Below, piece by piece: positions 7,883 through 18,800 of a stretch of DNA of 64,000 nt; within the stretch, counting starts at the first letter, position 1; every line of letters begins with the position of its first letter. The position numbers and the translations under genes were made by a program. This stretch comes from Halomonas qaidamensis (GTDB taxonomy: Bacteria > Pseudomonadota > Gammaproteobacteria > Pseudomonadales > Halomonadaceae): the NCBI RefSeq assembly GCF_025917315.1, contig NZ_CP080627.1:3534001-3598000 (forward strand), in the 5' to 3' direction. The notes below the pieces were generated by a model. That model made no database searches and was not told where the DNA came from. It saw only the letters and a list, made by a program, of their open reading frames with translations.

Positions 7883-9601
7883 TTACACCTTCAGTTGCGC
7901 ATCAGGGTCACGGATCATGGCTTTCCACACATCTTTGACCCGACAGTCCTCGCACATTTCTAGCCGTGCTAGCGCATCGCCCGCGAAATAGGGGTGGTCA
8001 GCTAGCTTCGCTTTGATCGTCGCTACCGTACTGGCAGTAGCAAACGGCTTGCCACAGCCAATGCACTCAAAGGCCGCCTCTTCGTGGCAAATGTGCCGAG
8101 TGTCGCGTTCCGGCGCAGCCAAAAAACCAGGCAGCAGCGTAATCGCGTTTTCAGGGCACGCCTGTTCGCACAGCCCGCACTGCACACAATCAGCTTCCAG
8201 AAAGCTCAACGCTGGTGTGTCACCCCCTGCTTTTAGCGCCGGTGTTGGGCAGTTGCTAACGCAGGCATGGCAAAGCGTGCAGGCTTCACGATCGACCTCA
8301 ATGCCGCCATACGCAGCCCCTTCAGGCATGACATAACGCTCATTGCTAGGAGCCCCAAGTGCTGTGAGTGTGGCGAGCACCTGATTAAAGCGAGTGCGCT
8401 TGTGGGGTTCGGTAAAGCGTAACGCTTCGTCGGTTAGCGGCGTCAGGCTAGGTAGTGCATCGCGCTCTTCCGCCTGCTCCGGCTGCAATAACTTAACCCG
8501 CGTAGCATCATGCCCCAGTGCCTTCAGCAGCCCATGGGCTTGGGCGACTTGATGGGTGATGAACGTGGTTAAACGAGGCGGCATCTCATCGTGCAACTGA
8601 ATACGCACTTCAGCCGCTCCGTTCGCGAGTGCGGTAAGCCACTGGTCGTGGCCAGCAGCACCCAGCTCTTCAAGCGGAGCATCTAGTACGTGGCCCGGCG
8701 TAACAACACCAGCTTTGCGCTCAGTATCGAGGAAGTCATGAGTGACAAAGCGCATAACAGGCGCTTGACCACCCGCTTCGCGGTAGGCAGCCAGCCACGT
8801 CGCTAACGTGTCTTGCTGACGACGGGTTTCGGGCAGGCGGAATTCAATTGCGCCGGTTGGGCAAGCGCTGGTACAGCTGCCCACCCCTTGACAAAGGAAC
8901 GGGTCAATTTCAATGCGCGATTCAATGCGTCCCTGAACACTGGAAATAGCATCAGCTGGGCAAACATCCAAACAGCGCGTACAGCCAACGTTGCCACTCG
9001 ATGAGTGCGCACAAAGATCGCTATTAACCTGAAAATAACGTGGCTTATCGAACTCACCAACCAGCTCGACAACGCTGTCCAGAATTTCGTTGCGTTGAGC
9101 TTCCTGGGTTAGCCAGTCTAGGCGAATGTAGCCTGGCGGGGGGATTTCCCAGGATTGATCACTGTTCGATATGTCCGCAGCCGTTACGTCGAGCACCACG
9201 TCAAACGACTCACGCTCAATCAGCGCTTGCGCCAAATTAAGTGTGTCGTCGTCAGCAACGGCTACTTCAGCGCGAAAGGCACCTAAATAGCCGGTGATGC
9301 TTAGCTGTGATCGTTGAAGGTCTGTCAGCGTGTGACAGATTAGCGGCTCGCTAGCAGCTGCTATGTCGGGGGCGATATCGGTTGTCAGAAGCGTCAATGA
9401 GGCGAGGCCACGGTTTTGTAGCACGCGGGCAGCATAGCTAACCTCGTGCGCCTTACCTAGCAACAGCGCATGGCCACGACTGTGATACGTCACGTTAGCG
9501 GGCGTTAAGTTAACCGGCCACGAGATACGCTGACGCACCGCCTCACGAGCGGTGACATTGATCTGGTCATCTATCGATGCCAGTTGAATTCGTTGGTTCA
9601 T
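7883..9601 (-). CDS. Multi-cluster 4Fe-4S ferredoxin-like protein of the FDH operon
   Basis: This 572-residue soluble iron-sulfur protein opens the formate dehydrogenase operon. Cysteine groups of ferredoxin type occur around residues 197-215, 236-247, 439-450 (CTLCHACVSNCP) and 470-481 (CVQCGLCEQACP), followed by a CIGCGKPF motif and a C-terminal CEDCRVKD motif. The first 180 residues have no cysteine ligand pattern and look like a Rossmann-type domain. Such proteins accompany FDH3-type operons, but their exact role, in electron transfer or cofactor assembly, is not settled. A GTGAGAA site precedes the start. The 187 bp upstream, before the DUF3306 stop, is A+T-rich and probably holds the operon promoter. 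Confidence 0.82.
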   Translation of the reverse strand: MNQRIQLASIDDQINVTAREAVRQRISWPVNLTPANVTYHSRGHALLLGKAHEVSYAARVLQNRGLASLTLLTTDIAPDIAAASEPLICHTLTDLQRSQLSITGYLGAFRAEVAVADDDTLNLAQALIERESFDVVLDVTAADISNSDQSWEIPPPGYIRLDWLTQEAQRNEILDSVVELVGEFDKPRYFQVNSDLCAHSSSGNVGCTRCLDVCPADAISSVQGRIESRIEIDPFLCQGVGSCTSACPTGAIEFRLPETRRQQDTLATWLAAYREAGGQAPVMRFVTHDFLDTERKAGVVTPGHVLDAPLEELGAAGHDQWLTALANGAAEVRIQLHDEMPPRLTTFITHQVAQAHGLLKALGHDATRVKLLQPEQAEERDALPSLTPLTDEALRFTEPHKRTRFNQVLATLTALGAPSNERYVMPEGAAYGGIEVDREACTLCHACVSNCPTPALKAGGDTPALSFLEADCVQCGLCEQACPENAITLLPGFLAAPERDTRHICHEEAAFECIGCGKPFATASTVATIKAKLADHPYFAGDALARLEMCEDCRVKDVWKAMIRDPDAQLKV

Positions 9602-9788
9602 GCATTCTCACGGTCAGAAAATCGTTTTTTTTATAATTAAATGTCATCGTTTTTTACTTTGAGGGTATATCTTAGCGCTTTCTCTACCTTGAGCGTATGG
9701 TGCCTAGGCTTTTTTTGCCACTTTAAAGCGCTTGAGCGTCTCAACGCTTCATTGCAGAACCTACGTTAAGCTATTGTTTATAAAAAAA

Positions 9789-10421
9789 TTATTGCTTATT
9801 TATACATTCGTCTACCTCGCCACCAAATGAATCAGACTGGTCGTCTAGTCGCGAGTTTTGTACAACATTGGCATCACCTGTACAGCTATTAACATCTTCT
9901 GCTGGGGTAGCAGCATCCTCCGCCATGCGGTTTTCATCATCGGCATCTGCTGGCCGCTCTAGCGCCTCTTCTGTTTTATTTGCCCAGCGACGAAGCTTGC
10001 CTGCCAGTTCGCTGGCCATAGGCTTTAGCTGTTGACGGTAATCAGCATCGTAGTCATCTAACCCATCGCGTACGTTGTAGTTACCGGTGGCCCACAGCCG
10101 TTTCAGGGCACGACGGCGTAAGGCAGCGCTAACCCCAGGCGACATGAACGCGCTGAAGTCACTGCCTGCGGGCAAATGATCGGGGTCAGGTAAGGTGTGA
10201 TCCAAACTGCCAGGCGCAAGCGGCGCATCGTCAACAGGTGGCTCTGTCTGCAGCCCCCTCTTATGTAACGACGCCTCATCCAACGTCTCATCATCGCGGG
10301 AAGTAGTAAGCGCATTGGCCTCTGACTCTGCATTGCCGATGGAACAGTTATTGAATTCGGTGTCTGCTTCGTCGCTTTCAACGCCGCGCTTTTTACGTGA
10401 CCAGCGTTCAAATCTGCTCAC
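9789..10421 (-). CDS. DUF3306 family protein
   Basis: This 210-residue protein has the DUF3306 pattern: an N-terminal MSRFERWSRKKRG, a low-complexity acidic linker, and a conserved block with FMSPGVSAALRRRALKRLW near residues 91-112 followed by NVRDGLDDYDADY. The family occurs beside formate dehydrogenase genes and its function is unknown. Its start overlaps the DUF3305 stop by 4 bp (ATGA), so the two are coupled. The C-terminal third is acidic and poorly conserved in appearance. Confidence 0.82.
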   Translation of the reverse strand: MSRFERWSRKKRGVESDEADTEFNNCSIGNAESEANALTTSRDDETLDEASLHKRGLQTEPPVDDAPLAPGSLDHTLPDPDHLPAGSDFSAFMSPGVSAALRRRALKRLWATGNYNVRDGLDDYDADYRQQLKPMASELAGKLRRWANKTEEALERPADADDENRMAEDAATPAEDVNSCTGDANVVQNSRLDDQSDSFGGEVDECINKQ

Positions 10422-10858
10422 TGGGGTTGCTCCTTGGTCGGCGTTTCTTTGCCCCGGCCGGCTCCCTTATGCTTCTTTTTACGCCGTTCTGGCGGCGCTT
10501 CCCCATGGCGTGCCAAATAACTTTCCAGCCATATTTGAATCGCCATCGGCATCGGTGCTTCCAACACCTGCTGTTCGCCATCCAACCAGCCCGCCGCCAC
10601 ATCTTGGCTTGCGGTAATGGCATCAGGTTTGGGTGTTTGGCCGGTAAAACCAGCGCGCACAAATAACCTAGGCGTAGCCGAAGTGAGGTTAAAACGGTAG
10701 GCAGCGCGCTCGGTCATATAAAGTTGAAGGTTTAGCACATTGTCGCCTTCCCCTCCCAGGGCGAGATCAGCAATACGCCACTGCGTTAAATTAAACCCTC
10801 TGACCTGCTTGGGTTCGGCTACCAAGGTAATACTCAACGAACGCAGATTATCACTCAT
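10418..10858 (-). CDS. DUF3305 family protein
   Basis: This 146-residue protein matches DUF3305, another family of unknown function found with formate dehydrogenase operons. The recognisable part is a beta-rich domain with WRIADLALGG, LYMTERAAYRFNL and LFVRAGF segments, ending with a Lys/Arg-rich tail. It is the first gene of the DUF3305-DUF3306 pair and starts 134 bp from the divergent fdhD start. That gap is likely a shared control region for both sides of the locus. Confidence 0.82.
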   Translation of the reverse strand: MSDNLRSLSITLVAEPKQVRGFNLTQWRIADLALGGEGDNVLNLQLYMTERAAYRFNLTSATPRLFVRAGFTGQTPKPDAITASQDVAAGWLDGEQQVLEAPMPMAIQIWLESYLARHGEAPPERRKKKHKGAGRGKETPTKEQPQ

Positions 10859-10992
10859 ACGAAATAGACCACCTTAGACCTTGAACGGGTAGACAAGTAA
10901 GCCTTTTGAGCGCCATCATCGTCAACTCAGAGTGTTTTACTCAACTATTATTTCGTAGATGGTTTTTTATTAGGTTCCAACGAGGATTGCGG

Positions 10993-11850
10993 ATGCCCGC
11001 CCTTCAGTTAAGCCAAGCCCGCTTACCGGCTACAACAACAATCAATGTGATGGATGCTTACGGCGATACTCGCCAACAAGCCATCGCGGCAGAGCGCGCA
11101 CTAACGGTTTATCTTAATAAGCGCGAAATTGTCACACTCATGACCTTAGGCGATGACCCTGAAGCACTGGTGGTGGGCTACTTACGTAATCAAGGGTTAT
11201 TACGCCGCGCGGAAGATCTGAAAGTTGTCCAGGTCGACTGGGAGGTTGAAGCCGCCGCGGTGGTCACCGACTATTTACCCGACGATTTAGAAAACCGGCT
11301 GAGCACTCGTACTGTTACAACCGGTTGCGGCCAAGGAACGGTATTCGGCAAATTGCTGGAACAAACATCGCTTTCTGAGTTGCCCAAGACACCGCTTAAC
11401 CAATCGACGCTCTACCAGCTGCTAACCAATCTGAATACTTATAACGATACCTACCGCAGCGCTGGGGCAGTGCACGGCTGCGCGTTGTGTAATCAACATC
11501 AAGTGCTTGACTTCGTTGAAGATGTTGGGCGACACAACGCGGTAGACACGCTGGCAGGCCACCAGTGGCTCAATCAAGCGAAAAGCAGTAGTGCTGATAT
11601 TTTTTATACCACCGGCCGCCTGACTTCCGAGATGGTATTAAAAGTCGCTCAGATGGGCATCAGCGTGTTGGTTTCGCGTTCAGGGGTTACCCAAAAAGGC
11701 GTCGAGCTAGCGGAGCGCTTCGGGGTGATGCTGATTGCTCGTGCTAAAGGCAAAAACTTCCAGGCTATTAATACGGCTAATCGCTTAACGCTAGATGCCA
11801 TACCAGCCAAACCACCCAGCGCACGCACGTCTAAGGAGGCTGGCATATGA
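10993..11850 (+). CDS. fdhD: Formate dehydrogenase sulfurtransferase FdhD
   Basis: FdhD moves sulfur from IscS to the Mo-bisMGD cofactor, which formate dehydrogenases need for activity. The protein has 285 residues from the ATG at 10993, chosen because a GAGG site sits just upstream; the longer frame from 10906 has an unusual N-terminus. The essential CxxC pair is present as HGCALCNQ (Cys163 and Cys166), followed by EDVGRHNAVD and TGRLTSEMV, which are FdhD hallmarks. It is the first gene of a plus-strand operon and overlaps mobA by 4 bp. Its obvious client is FdhA at 4068-6920. Confidence 0.94.
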   Translation: MPALQLSQARLPATTTINVMDAYGDTRQQAIAAERALTVYLNKREIVTLMTLGDDPEALVVGYLRNQGLLRRAEDLKVVQVDWEVEAAAVVTDYLPDDLENRLSTRTVTTGCGQGTVFGKLLEQTSLSELPKTPLNQSTLYQLLTNLNTYNDTYRSAGAVHGCALCNQHQVLDFVEDVGRHNAVDTLAGHQWLNQAKSSSADIFYTTGRLTSEMVLKVAQMGISVLVSRSGVTQKGVELAERFGVMLIARAKGKNFQAINTANRLTLDAIPAKPPSARTSKEAGI

Positions 11851-12482
11851 TCACCCCGCAAACCCTCACCGGCATGATTCTCGCAGGTGGCGAAGGCCGT
11901 CGCATGGGCGGGCGCGATAAGGGGCTTGAACCCTTTGCCGGGCTACCACTTGTCGCTCATGTGGCTAAACGGTTTGATGGCCAAGTAGCCGAACTCATGA
12001 TCAATGCCAATCGCAATACTGATGCCTATGCGCTGTTTGCAACACGGGTCATTGAAGATGCGGAAGGCGGCTTTAAAGGCCCGTTGATGGGCATTTACAG
12101 TGGACTGCGCGCGGCTGAAACGCCCTGGCTGCTGGTCGCTCCCTGCGATTCTCCCGCCCTACCCCATGACCTTGTGAATCGTATGGTGGCAGGCATCAGC
12201 TCAGAGAGTGGCGAGTACGATATCGCCGTTGCGTTTGACGGCGAACGCTTACACCCTGTCGTTGCGCTGCTGCGTACCTCGCTTGCCGATGACCTAGCAA
12301 ACGCGCTAGCTGGGGGGGAGCGCAAAATCGATCGTTGGTACGCACGCCACTCCTGGTGCAAGGTAGATATGTCGGATTGCCCAGAAACGTTTGCCAACCT
12401 CAATACCGAGGAAGAAAAGTCGCGTTTGGAGCTAACCCTAACGACAACTTCCAAAGGTTTGCCATCGCAGGAAACACCATGA
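11847..12482 (+). CDS. mobA: Molybdenum cofactor guanylyltransferase MobA
   Basis: MobA attaches GMP to the Mo cofactor to make Mo-bisMGD, the form used by formate dehydrogenase. The 211-residue protein has the nucleotidyltransferase signature LAGGEGRRMGGRDKGL at residues 12-27 and a conserved APCDSPALP segment for metal binding. It overlaps both neighbours by 4 bp (ATGA with fdhD and again with the next moeA), so the operon is tightly coupled. Confidence 0.94.
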   Translation: MITPQTLTGMILAGGEGRRMGGRDKGLEPFAGLPLVAHVAKRFDGQVAELMINANRNTDAYALFATRVIEDAEGGFKGPLMGIYSGLRAAETPWLLVAPCDSPALPHDLVNRMVAGISSESGEYDIAVAFDGERLHPVVALLRTSLADDLANALAGGERKIDRWYARHSWCKVDMSDCPETFANLNTEEEKSRLELTLTTTSKGLPSQETP

Positions 12483-13732
12483 GCCTGTCGTGCTTTGAGC
12501 TTGGTGAGCAGATGCTCAGCGTTGATGACGCACGGGAAGCGCTGATGACCTTGGTGGAGCATCCCGTTGGGGTAGAGCCTATAGCACTTAGCCAAGCCTA
12601 TGGCAGGCGGATAGCGAGCGACATCATCGCGCCTATCAATGTACCCCAACATACTAACGCAGCCATGGATGGCATTGCCCTGGCTTGGCCAAGCGTGCAG
12701 CCTCATCAAACGCGCTGGCCAATTGCTGGCGATGCCTTTGCTGGTCAGGCATTTGAAGGTAATGTGCCTTCCGGCCAGTGTATCCGTATTACCACTGGCG
12801 CTCCCTTACCGCCAGGTACCGACACGGTCATCATGCGCGAGCAGCTTATTGAGCAGGGTGTTAGTGTCATGATCGACGCCCCTGACCGAGTTAGCCAGGG
12901 CCAGCATGTGCGCCAAGCAGGGGAAGATATTGCAATTGGCGAAATAGCACTGGAAGCAGGCACGCGGTTAGATGCCGCCTGCTTGGGGTTAATCGCTTCA
13001 TTGGGCTATGGTGAGGTTTGGGTGTTTCGGCGACCCAAAGTGGCTATTTTTTCCACCGGAAATGAGGTCACGCCCCCAGGCGATGCGCTGCCCAGTGCCG
13101 GCATTTACGACACCAACCGTTTTACACTGATCGGCCTACTCAGCGAGCAGGGGGCCGAGGTGATGGATCTAGGCATTCTGCCCGACGACCCCACCACCAT
13201 TCAAAACGCCCTGGCTAGCGCCGCCAAACAGTGCGATTTAGTGATTACCAGTGGGGGCGTTTCTGTCGGCCACGCTGATTACACAAGGGAAGCGTTGGAA
13301 GCATTAGGACAATTAGCTTTCTGGCGCGTAGCATTGCGACCCGGACGTCCTATGGCTTGTGGTTGGCTCGGTGAGGCTCGTAAACCGTTTGTCGGCTTAC
13401 CCGGTAACCCCGTCGCGGTCATGGTAACCTTTAGCCAATTCGTGGTGCCGTTACTGCAACGATTACAAGGGCAAATGCCCTCTCCCCCTAGGCGCTTAAC
13501 AGCCATCGCCCAAACACCGCTAAAAAGCCGTTTAAAACGCACCGACTTTATACGTGGCATTTATTCAAGCAATGCCCAAGGCGTGTTACAGGTACGTAGC
13601 ACCGGAGCTCAGGGGTCAGGAATATTGACCTCGATGGTAGCTGCCAACTGCCTGATTGAACTGGGTGACCATCAAGAAAGCGCTCAACCAGGCGAGGCAG
13701 TCTGCATTCAACCACTGACGAGGTGGCAATGA
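12479..13732 (+). CDS. moeA: Molybdopterin molybdenumtransferase MoeA (copy 2)
   Basis: This second MoeA-family protein has 417 residues from the ATG at 12479, which overlaps the mobA stop by 4 bp; the longer frame begins inside mobA and is rejected. Family motifs are present: [11 protein letters not shown] near residue 58, [25 protein letters not shown] and [13 protein letters not shown]. The signature DNSAMDGYA of the first copy is changed here to TNAAMDGIA, which hints at divergence. Both copies lie near formate dehydrogenase genes. One may serve the FDH cofactor specially, but this is inference. Confidence 0.92.
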   Translation: MSLSCFELGEQMLSVDDAREALMTLVEHPVGVEPIALSQAYGRRIASDIIAPINVPQHTNAAMDGIALAWPSVQPHQTRWPIAGDAFAGQAFEGNVPSGQCIRITTGAPLPPGTDTVIMREQLIEQGVSVMIDAPDRVSQGQHVRQAGEDIAIGEIALEAGTRLDAACLGLIASLGYGEVWVFRRPKVAIFSTGNEVTPPGDALPSAGIYDTNRFTLIGLLSEQGAEVMDLGILPDDPTTIQNALASAAKQCDLVITSGGVSVGHADYTREALEALGQLAFWRVALRPGRPMACGWLGEARKPFVGLPGNPVAVMVTFSQFVVPLLQRLQGQMPSPPRRLTAIAQTPLKSRLKRTDFIRGIYSSNAQGVLQVRSTGAQGSGILTSMVAANCLIELGDHQESAQPGEAVCIQPLTRWQ

Positions 13733-14736
13733 CTAAACAACCAATTGCCGAAAAACTCATTGATGATTTCGGCCGCCGTGTCAGTTATGTACGCATTTCC
13801 GTGACGGACCGTTGCGATTTTCGCTGCGTTTATTGCATGAGCGAAGAGATGACCTTTTTGCCACGGGCCCAAGTGCTTACGCTGGAAGAGCTTGCCATGG
13901 TGGCCCAGGCGTTTACCGAACTTGGCGTTGAGAAAATCCGCTTAACCGGGGGCGAGCCGCTAGTGCGTAAAGGTATTGAGCAGCTGGTGGATGACATTGG
14001 CGCGCTGCCAGGGCTTGACGACTTCACCATGACCACGAACGGCGCGAGCCTACGCAAACACGCTAACCGGCTCTATCAAGGCGGGCTGCGCAGGCTCAAT
14101 ATTAGCCTTGATTCTCTTGACCCTGAACGCTTCAAACAGCTAACCCGCACCGGTGATTTAGCTAAGGTCATTGACGGCATTCACGCCGCCCAGGAAGCTG
14201 GCTTTAAACGCATCAAACTTAACGCTGTCATCATGAAAGGCCGCAATGAAGATGAAGTGCTAGACCTCGTCACATTCGCTCGCCATGAGGGGCTGGATAT
14301 CAGCTTTATCGAAGAGATGCCGCTAGGCGATGTGTCTGATCACTCACGGGCAGAGACGTTTTACTCCAGCGACGACGTACAAGCCTTGATCGAAACACGC
14401 TACCCGCTCATGCCGACCACAGAAACCACACCAGGGCCTTCGCGCTACTTTAAAATGGCCGACAGCAACAGCCGTGTTGGTTTTATTTCACCCCATAGCC
14501 ATAACTTTTGCGACAGCTGCAACCGTGTACGGGTAACCGTTGAAGGCCGTCTACTACTCTGCCTCGGCAATGAACATTCTGTCGATTTACGTGCCGTACT
14601 GCGCAGACATCCTGGCAATATGCAGGCATTGAAAATGGCCATTATTAACGCCTTACCGCTCAAGCCCGAGCGCCATCACTTCACCACCGATGGTGATGTC
14701 CAGGTGGTGCGCTTTATGAATATGACAGGGGGGTAA
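13729..14736 (+). CDS. moaA: GTP 3',8-cyclase MoaA (radical SAM)
   Basis: MoaA performs the first step of molybdopterin synthesis, rearranging GTP with a radical SAM reaction. Two codons precede the ATG at 13729 as a possible GTG start at 13723; the ATG has a GAGG site and overlaps moeA2 by 4 bp. Numbered from the GTG, the SAM cluster is Cys31/35/38 (CDFRCVYC) and the C-terminal substrate cluster is Cys263/266/280. The conserved RLTGGEP motif is at 73-79. The protein ends in a Gly-Gly pair, as required in this family. It is unusual to find moaA with fdhD, mobA and moeA rather than with moaC, moaD and moaE, none of which is in this window. Confidence 0.95.
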   Translation: MTKQPIAEKLIDDFGRRVSYVRISVTDRCDFRCVYCMSEEMTFLPRAQVLTLEELAMVAQAFTELGVEKIRLTGGEPLVRKGIEQLVDDIGALPGLDDFTMTTNGASLRKHANRLYQGGLRRLNISLDSLDPERFKQLTRTGDLAKVIDGIHAAQEAGFKRIKLNAVIMKGRNEDEVLDLVTFARHEGLDISFIEEMPLGDVSDHSRAETFYSSDDVQALIETRYPLMPTTETTPGPSRYFKMADSNSRVGFISPHSHNFCDSCNRVRVTVEGRLLLCLGNEHSVDLRAVLRRHPGNMQALKMAIINALPLKPERHHFTTDGDVQVVRFMNMTGG

Positions 14737-14739
14737 TCG

Positions 14740-15756
14740 TTGTCAGCCAATCGTGTGCCAGTACATATTATTACTGGCTTTCTCGGCAGCGGTAAAACTA
14801 CGCTTATCCACAGCCTGATCGAGCAAAAGCCTGTGGATGAAAAATGGGCCATCTTAGTCAATGAGTTTGGTCAGATCGGCATTGATCAAACAATGTTTGA
14901 GCAGCGCAATGATGTTGTCGTTAAAGGTCTGCCCGGTGGCTGCTTATGCTGCCAGCTGGCCTTTGTGCTGCAAGCTGCGCTGGTCAATTTACTCGCTCGC
15001 AATAAGCCCGATCGCGTCATTATTGAGCCTTCGGGGCTGGGCCATCCGGCCGGCTTATTAGATTTACTGCGTGGTGAGGCTTTCCAGGACGTGGTGGTTG
15101 TGCACGATATTATCGCCACGCTGGACCCGCGTCGCTTAGATGAGCCACGGGTACGCCAACACGAGACCTTTCAAGATCAACTGGCGATGGCCGATGCTGT
15201 AGCGATCACAATGGGAGAGCAAGCCAGTGCCGAACAATACGAACAGGCGCAGCAGTTTGTGACTGAACTCTGGCCACCGCGCAAATGGGTGCATTGCATT
15301 GAGCATGGCATGATACCACTAGCGCTGCTGCTGAACGGCGGCCAAACACGTACTCACGAGGGCTCAGCCATTCCTGATACACACCGCCAAGTGATAGCTA
15401 CCCCCACCTTGGAAGGCAGTTTTTTTGATATTCCCCCTCTACTTGGTCAACCTCAACAAAAAACCGCCAGCACCCTTGGGTACACCAGCACTAGCCTACG
15501 CTGGCATCCAAATGAACACTTCGACCTTGACCATTTAGCCGCTTACTTAAGCGGGCTCCCCTCTACTGCGCGCGTCAAAGGCGTATTTCATACCGAGCTG
15601 GGTTGGAAACAACTCAATCGAGCTGACGGAACGCTAACCGTTGGGAGCAGCGCTTGGCGTCAGGATTCTCGGCTTGAAGTCATTACCCCTGACAATGACA
15701 CCCATACCCACACTCACTTACTAAGAGAACTACCATCTTCAGGAGCACTGAGCTAG
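14740..15756 (+). CDS. COG0523/CobW-family GTPase, putative metal chaperone
   Basis: COG0523 proteins are GTP-dependent metal chaperones. The 338-residue protein has a Walker A motif GFLGSGKTT near residues 12-20, the metal-binding GGCLCC motif near 65-70, and a CobW C-terminal domain with a His-rich tail (THTHTH). The only sensible start is TTG at 14740, preceded by a run of six G. It lies 3 bp after the moaA stop and is cotranscribed. A role in handling a metal for the Mo cofactor or formate dehydrogenase pathway is suggested only by position; zinc is the better-known cargo for this family. Confidence 0.85.
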   Translation: MSANRVPVHIITGFLGSGKTTLIHSLIEQKPVDEKWAILVNEFGQIGIDQTMFEQRNDVVVKGLPGGCLCCQLAFVLQAALVNLLARNKPDRVIIEPSGLGHPAGLLDLLRGEAFQDVVVVHDIIATLDPRRLDEPRVRQHETFQDQLAMADAVAITMGEQASAEQYEQAQQFVTELWPPRKWVHCIEHGMIPLALLLNGGQTRTHEGSAIPDTHRQVIATPTLEGSFFDIPPLLGQPQQKTASTLGYTSTSLRWHPNEHFDLDHLAAYLSGLPSTARVKGVFHTELGWKQLNRADGTLTVGSSAWRQDSRLEVITPDNDTHTHTHLLRELPSSGALS

Positions 15757-15764
15757 GGTAAGCT

Positions 15765-15834
15765 CTAGAAGTACTGATCTAGAAATACCGAACTAGAAGT
15801 ACAGGGTTAGGAATGCTGAGCTAAGAGCGCTGCC
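15765..15834. repeat. CTAG-rich 14-bp tandem repeat
   Basis: Five imperfect units of 14 bp, each beginning CTAGAA or a close variant (15765, 15779, 15793, 15807, 15821), follow the GTPase gene. They extend into the last codons of the convergent GGDEF-EAL gene. The first three units are the most alike. It may be a small expanding repeat; no binding protein can be named. Confidence 0.6.
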
Positions 15835-18800
15835 TCAATATCTTCAGCTGGCATAGGGCGGCCAAACAAATAACCCTGGAAAGCACGACAGCCGTGAGCT
15901 AACAACCACGCTTGTTGAGCATCTGTTTCTACCCCTTCGGCAATCACATCTAAATTTAAGCTTTTCGCTAGGGCAATGGTGCTTTCAACAATCGCCGCAT
16001 TGGCACTGCTATCCAATACTTGATGGACGAATGATTGATCAATTTTCAGCTGATCAAGCGGTAACTGAGCAAGATACGCCAGTGATGAGTAACCGGTTCC
16101 AAAATCATCCAGAGAAAAACGTACGCCCTGGGCTTTCAGACTAAGCATTTTATCGCGAGCATCATCTCGCGCTTCCACAAACAGTGACTCAGTGACCTCA
16201 AGCTTTAGGCGCTCAAGCGGCGCTTTTGTGCGAATAAAAACCTGCTGTAAGCGAGACAGAAAATCGCTATCGCGAAACTGAAGTGGGCTAATATTCACAG
16301 AAATCGTCAGTTCACGCAGATGCGGCATGGTTGCCCAGCAGGCTAACTGGCGGCACGCATCCTCGATGACCCACTCACCGACCTCATTAATTAGCCCGGT
16401 ACTTTCTAATAGCGGGATAAATTCGCCCGGAGACACCATGCCACGCTCTGGGTGCTGCCAGCGCAGCAGGGCCTCAACGCCGGTAATGTGACCAGTTCGA
16501 CCAACCTGGGGCTGGTAGTGCAAGCGCCACTGCTGGCTTTCCAAGGCTTGGCCCAGGTCGGCTTCAAGCTTGACTCGCGCCAGTAGCGTTGCCTGCATGA
16601 CAGGATCAAAGAAGCGTATAACACGACGCCCGCTTGTTTTTGCCTGCGCTAAGGCCATGTCAACCTGCTGAAGATAGTCTTCGGTACTCAGTTGGCTATC
16701 GGATAAAATAGTGATGCCAACACTCGCAGTCACCATGACATGCTCTTCAGAAAAAGTAATGGGCTCATCAAGCGCCGCCAGCAGTTTTTGGGCGATATGC
16801 TCTGCTAAGCGACGTGTTTGCCGGGGGCTTCCATCAATACCTTCGATGAGCACAGCAAATTCGTCACTACCCAAACGCGCCAACGTATCGGTATCACGTA
16901 ACATTTGACCAAATCGTTGGGCTACACGCTGCAATAGCTGGTCGCCGGCGAGGTGGCCCAACGTATCGTTAATATGATTGAAACGGTCAATATCGATTAC
17001 TAACAGCGCACCGCAGCGTTGGTGTCGATTGAGCTCTTTTAGGGCCACTTCCATTCTATCCATAAACAGACGCCGGTTCGCGAAGCCTGTTAATGGATCG
17101 TAAAACGCTAATTGATGGATCTCTTGCTCAGCAGCTTTACGCTCACTAATGTCACTCATGGTGGCAACGTAATTAGTGAGGTCGCCCTCTGCATCGTATA
17201 CGGCACTAATTGTTAACCATTCAGGAAACAGTTCGCCATTTTTACGCTGATTCCAAATTTCCCCTTCCCAGCTCCCCGTTGCTGTTACCCGCTTCCATAA
17301 ACGTCTATAAAACAACGAGCTATGATGACCAGAGCTAAACATTCGCGGGTTTTTACCAATTACTTCTTCATCGCTATAGCCCGTGATACGCTTAAACGTA
17401 TCGTTGGTTTTTAAAATATTTCCCTGAGCATCGGTCACCATGATGCCCAAGTGCGCCTGGAAAGCGGCGGCGGCAATCTTCAATTCCACTTCTGCGCGCT
17501 TTGCTTCGGTAATATCACGGTTCACCGATAGTACTCCCTCAAACTGACCATCACTACTCATTAGCGGGCTAACGGTGGCATGAAAATGGTGTCGCTGTGC
17601 ATTTATAATCAATGGATATTCAAATCTTTCTACCCGGCGAAACTGCTGCACTCTTTCAAAAACAGCAGTAAAAGCGGCCGCTAACGCGCTAGGCAAAACA
17701 TGAGCAAAGTGCTTGCCTAATGCATCCTGGCTATTAATGAGCAGTTGCTCAGGGGCAACTGCGTGGATGTAGCTAAAGCGTCCATCCCCATCAAATACAA
17801 AGATCAAATCCTGGATTGAGCTTACCAGAGCATCCATACGCGCGCCGCGTGCTTGGGCTTCCGCCCGCGCTAGCTCTCGTTCTTTTATTCGCTCATGTAA
17901 CTGATAAGCTAGTGTGAGACGGTTGAGGTAGTGGCGAACCCCCCATGCACCTAGCAACGTCATTAAGATCGCGACCAAGGACAATACCAATAGTCGCTGA
18001 TACCACCCCGCCATCAGTGTACGTAGGTCAACCCCCACCACCACAAATACCGGATAGTCACTAATTCTTTGCATGTGTAATAAGCGTTTATGCCCATCGA
18101 TAGGCGAAATAGCGGTGAGTGTTTGAGAAATATCACCACTCTCCAACCACTGCTGAGTAGAGGGTGCATTCACCTGACTACCAATGGTGATCCCCCCGTC
18201 CGGTGCTGGATGCCTAGCAATTACCCGTAAATTTTCATCTATTAACGCAATAGTCTCACCGTCGTATACCCGCATTTGCCTCAGTGTATCGACCAAAACT
18301 TGCGGCATAATACGGGACATAATCACGCCCACAAGATTGTTATTATCATTTACTAAACGCTGACCATGATAAAGGTAAAAACGCTCGCTATGCATTGACC
18401 GAAGTAGCGGCGTCATTTTTTCAGCCTGTTCACCTTGCACAAACGTACGAAAAAAAACGCTATTACCTAGCTCATCTCCAACATGCTGCTCATCACCGCT
18501 GCCCAGCCATACGCGCCCTTCGTCATCCAGAATACTTACTTCATCAATCAACGGCACATACTGAGCAAGATTTTTGAACACCTGCTGAAGAGCCCTCGAA
18601 GTTTCAGCCTCTAAATGATTCTGATCTAAGGTAGTTATTTGATAAACGTCCAACAGCTCAGCCAGGCTAAATAACCCTTGACCACTTTGACCAAACACGC
18701 CTTTTACCCATTCAGAAACCACGTTGGCGCGTGCAATGATACGGGACTCAGCCGCATGGACTTCTTGGTGGTATTGGCCTTTGAGCAACCAACCAAACAA

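Noticed and set aside
10860..10992. Molybdenum-cofactor riboswitch in the DUF3305-fdhD gap
   Set aside because: The gap is short and I see no stable long stem pattern expected of that riboswitch.
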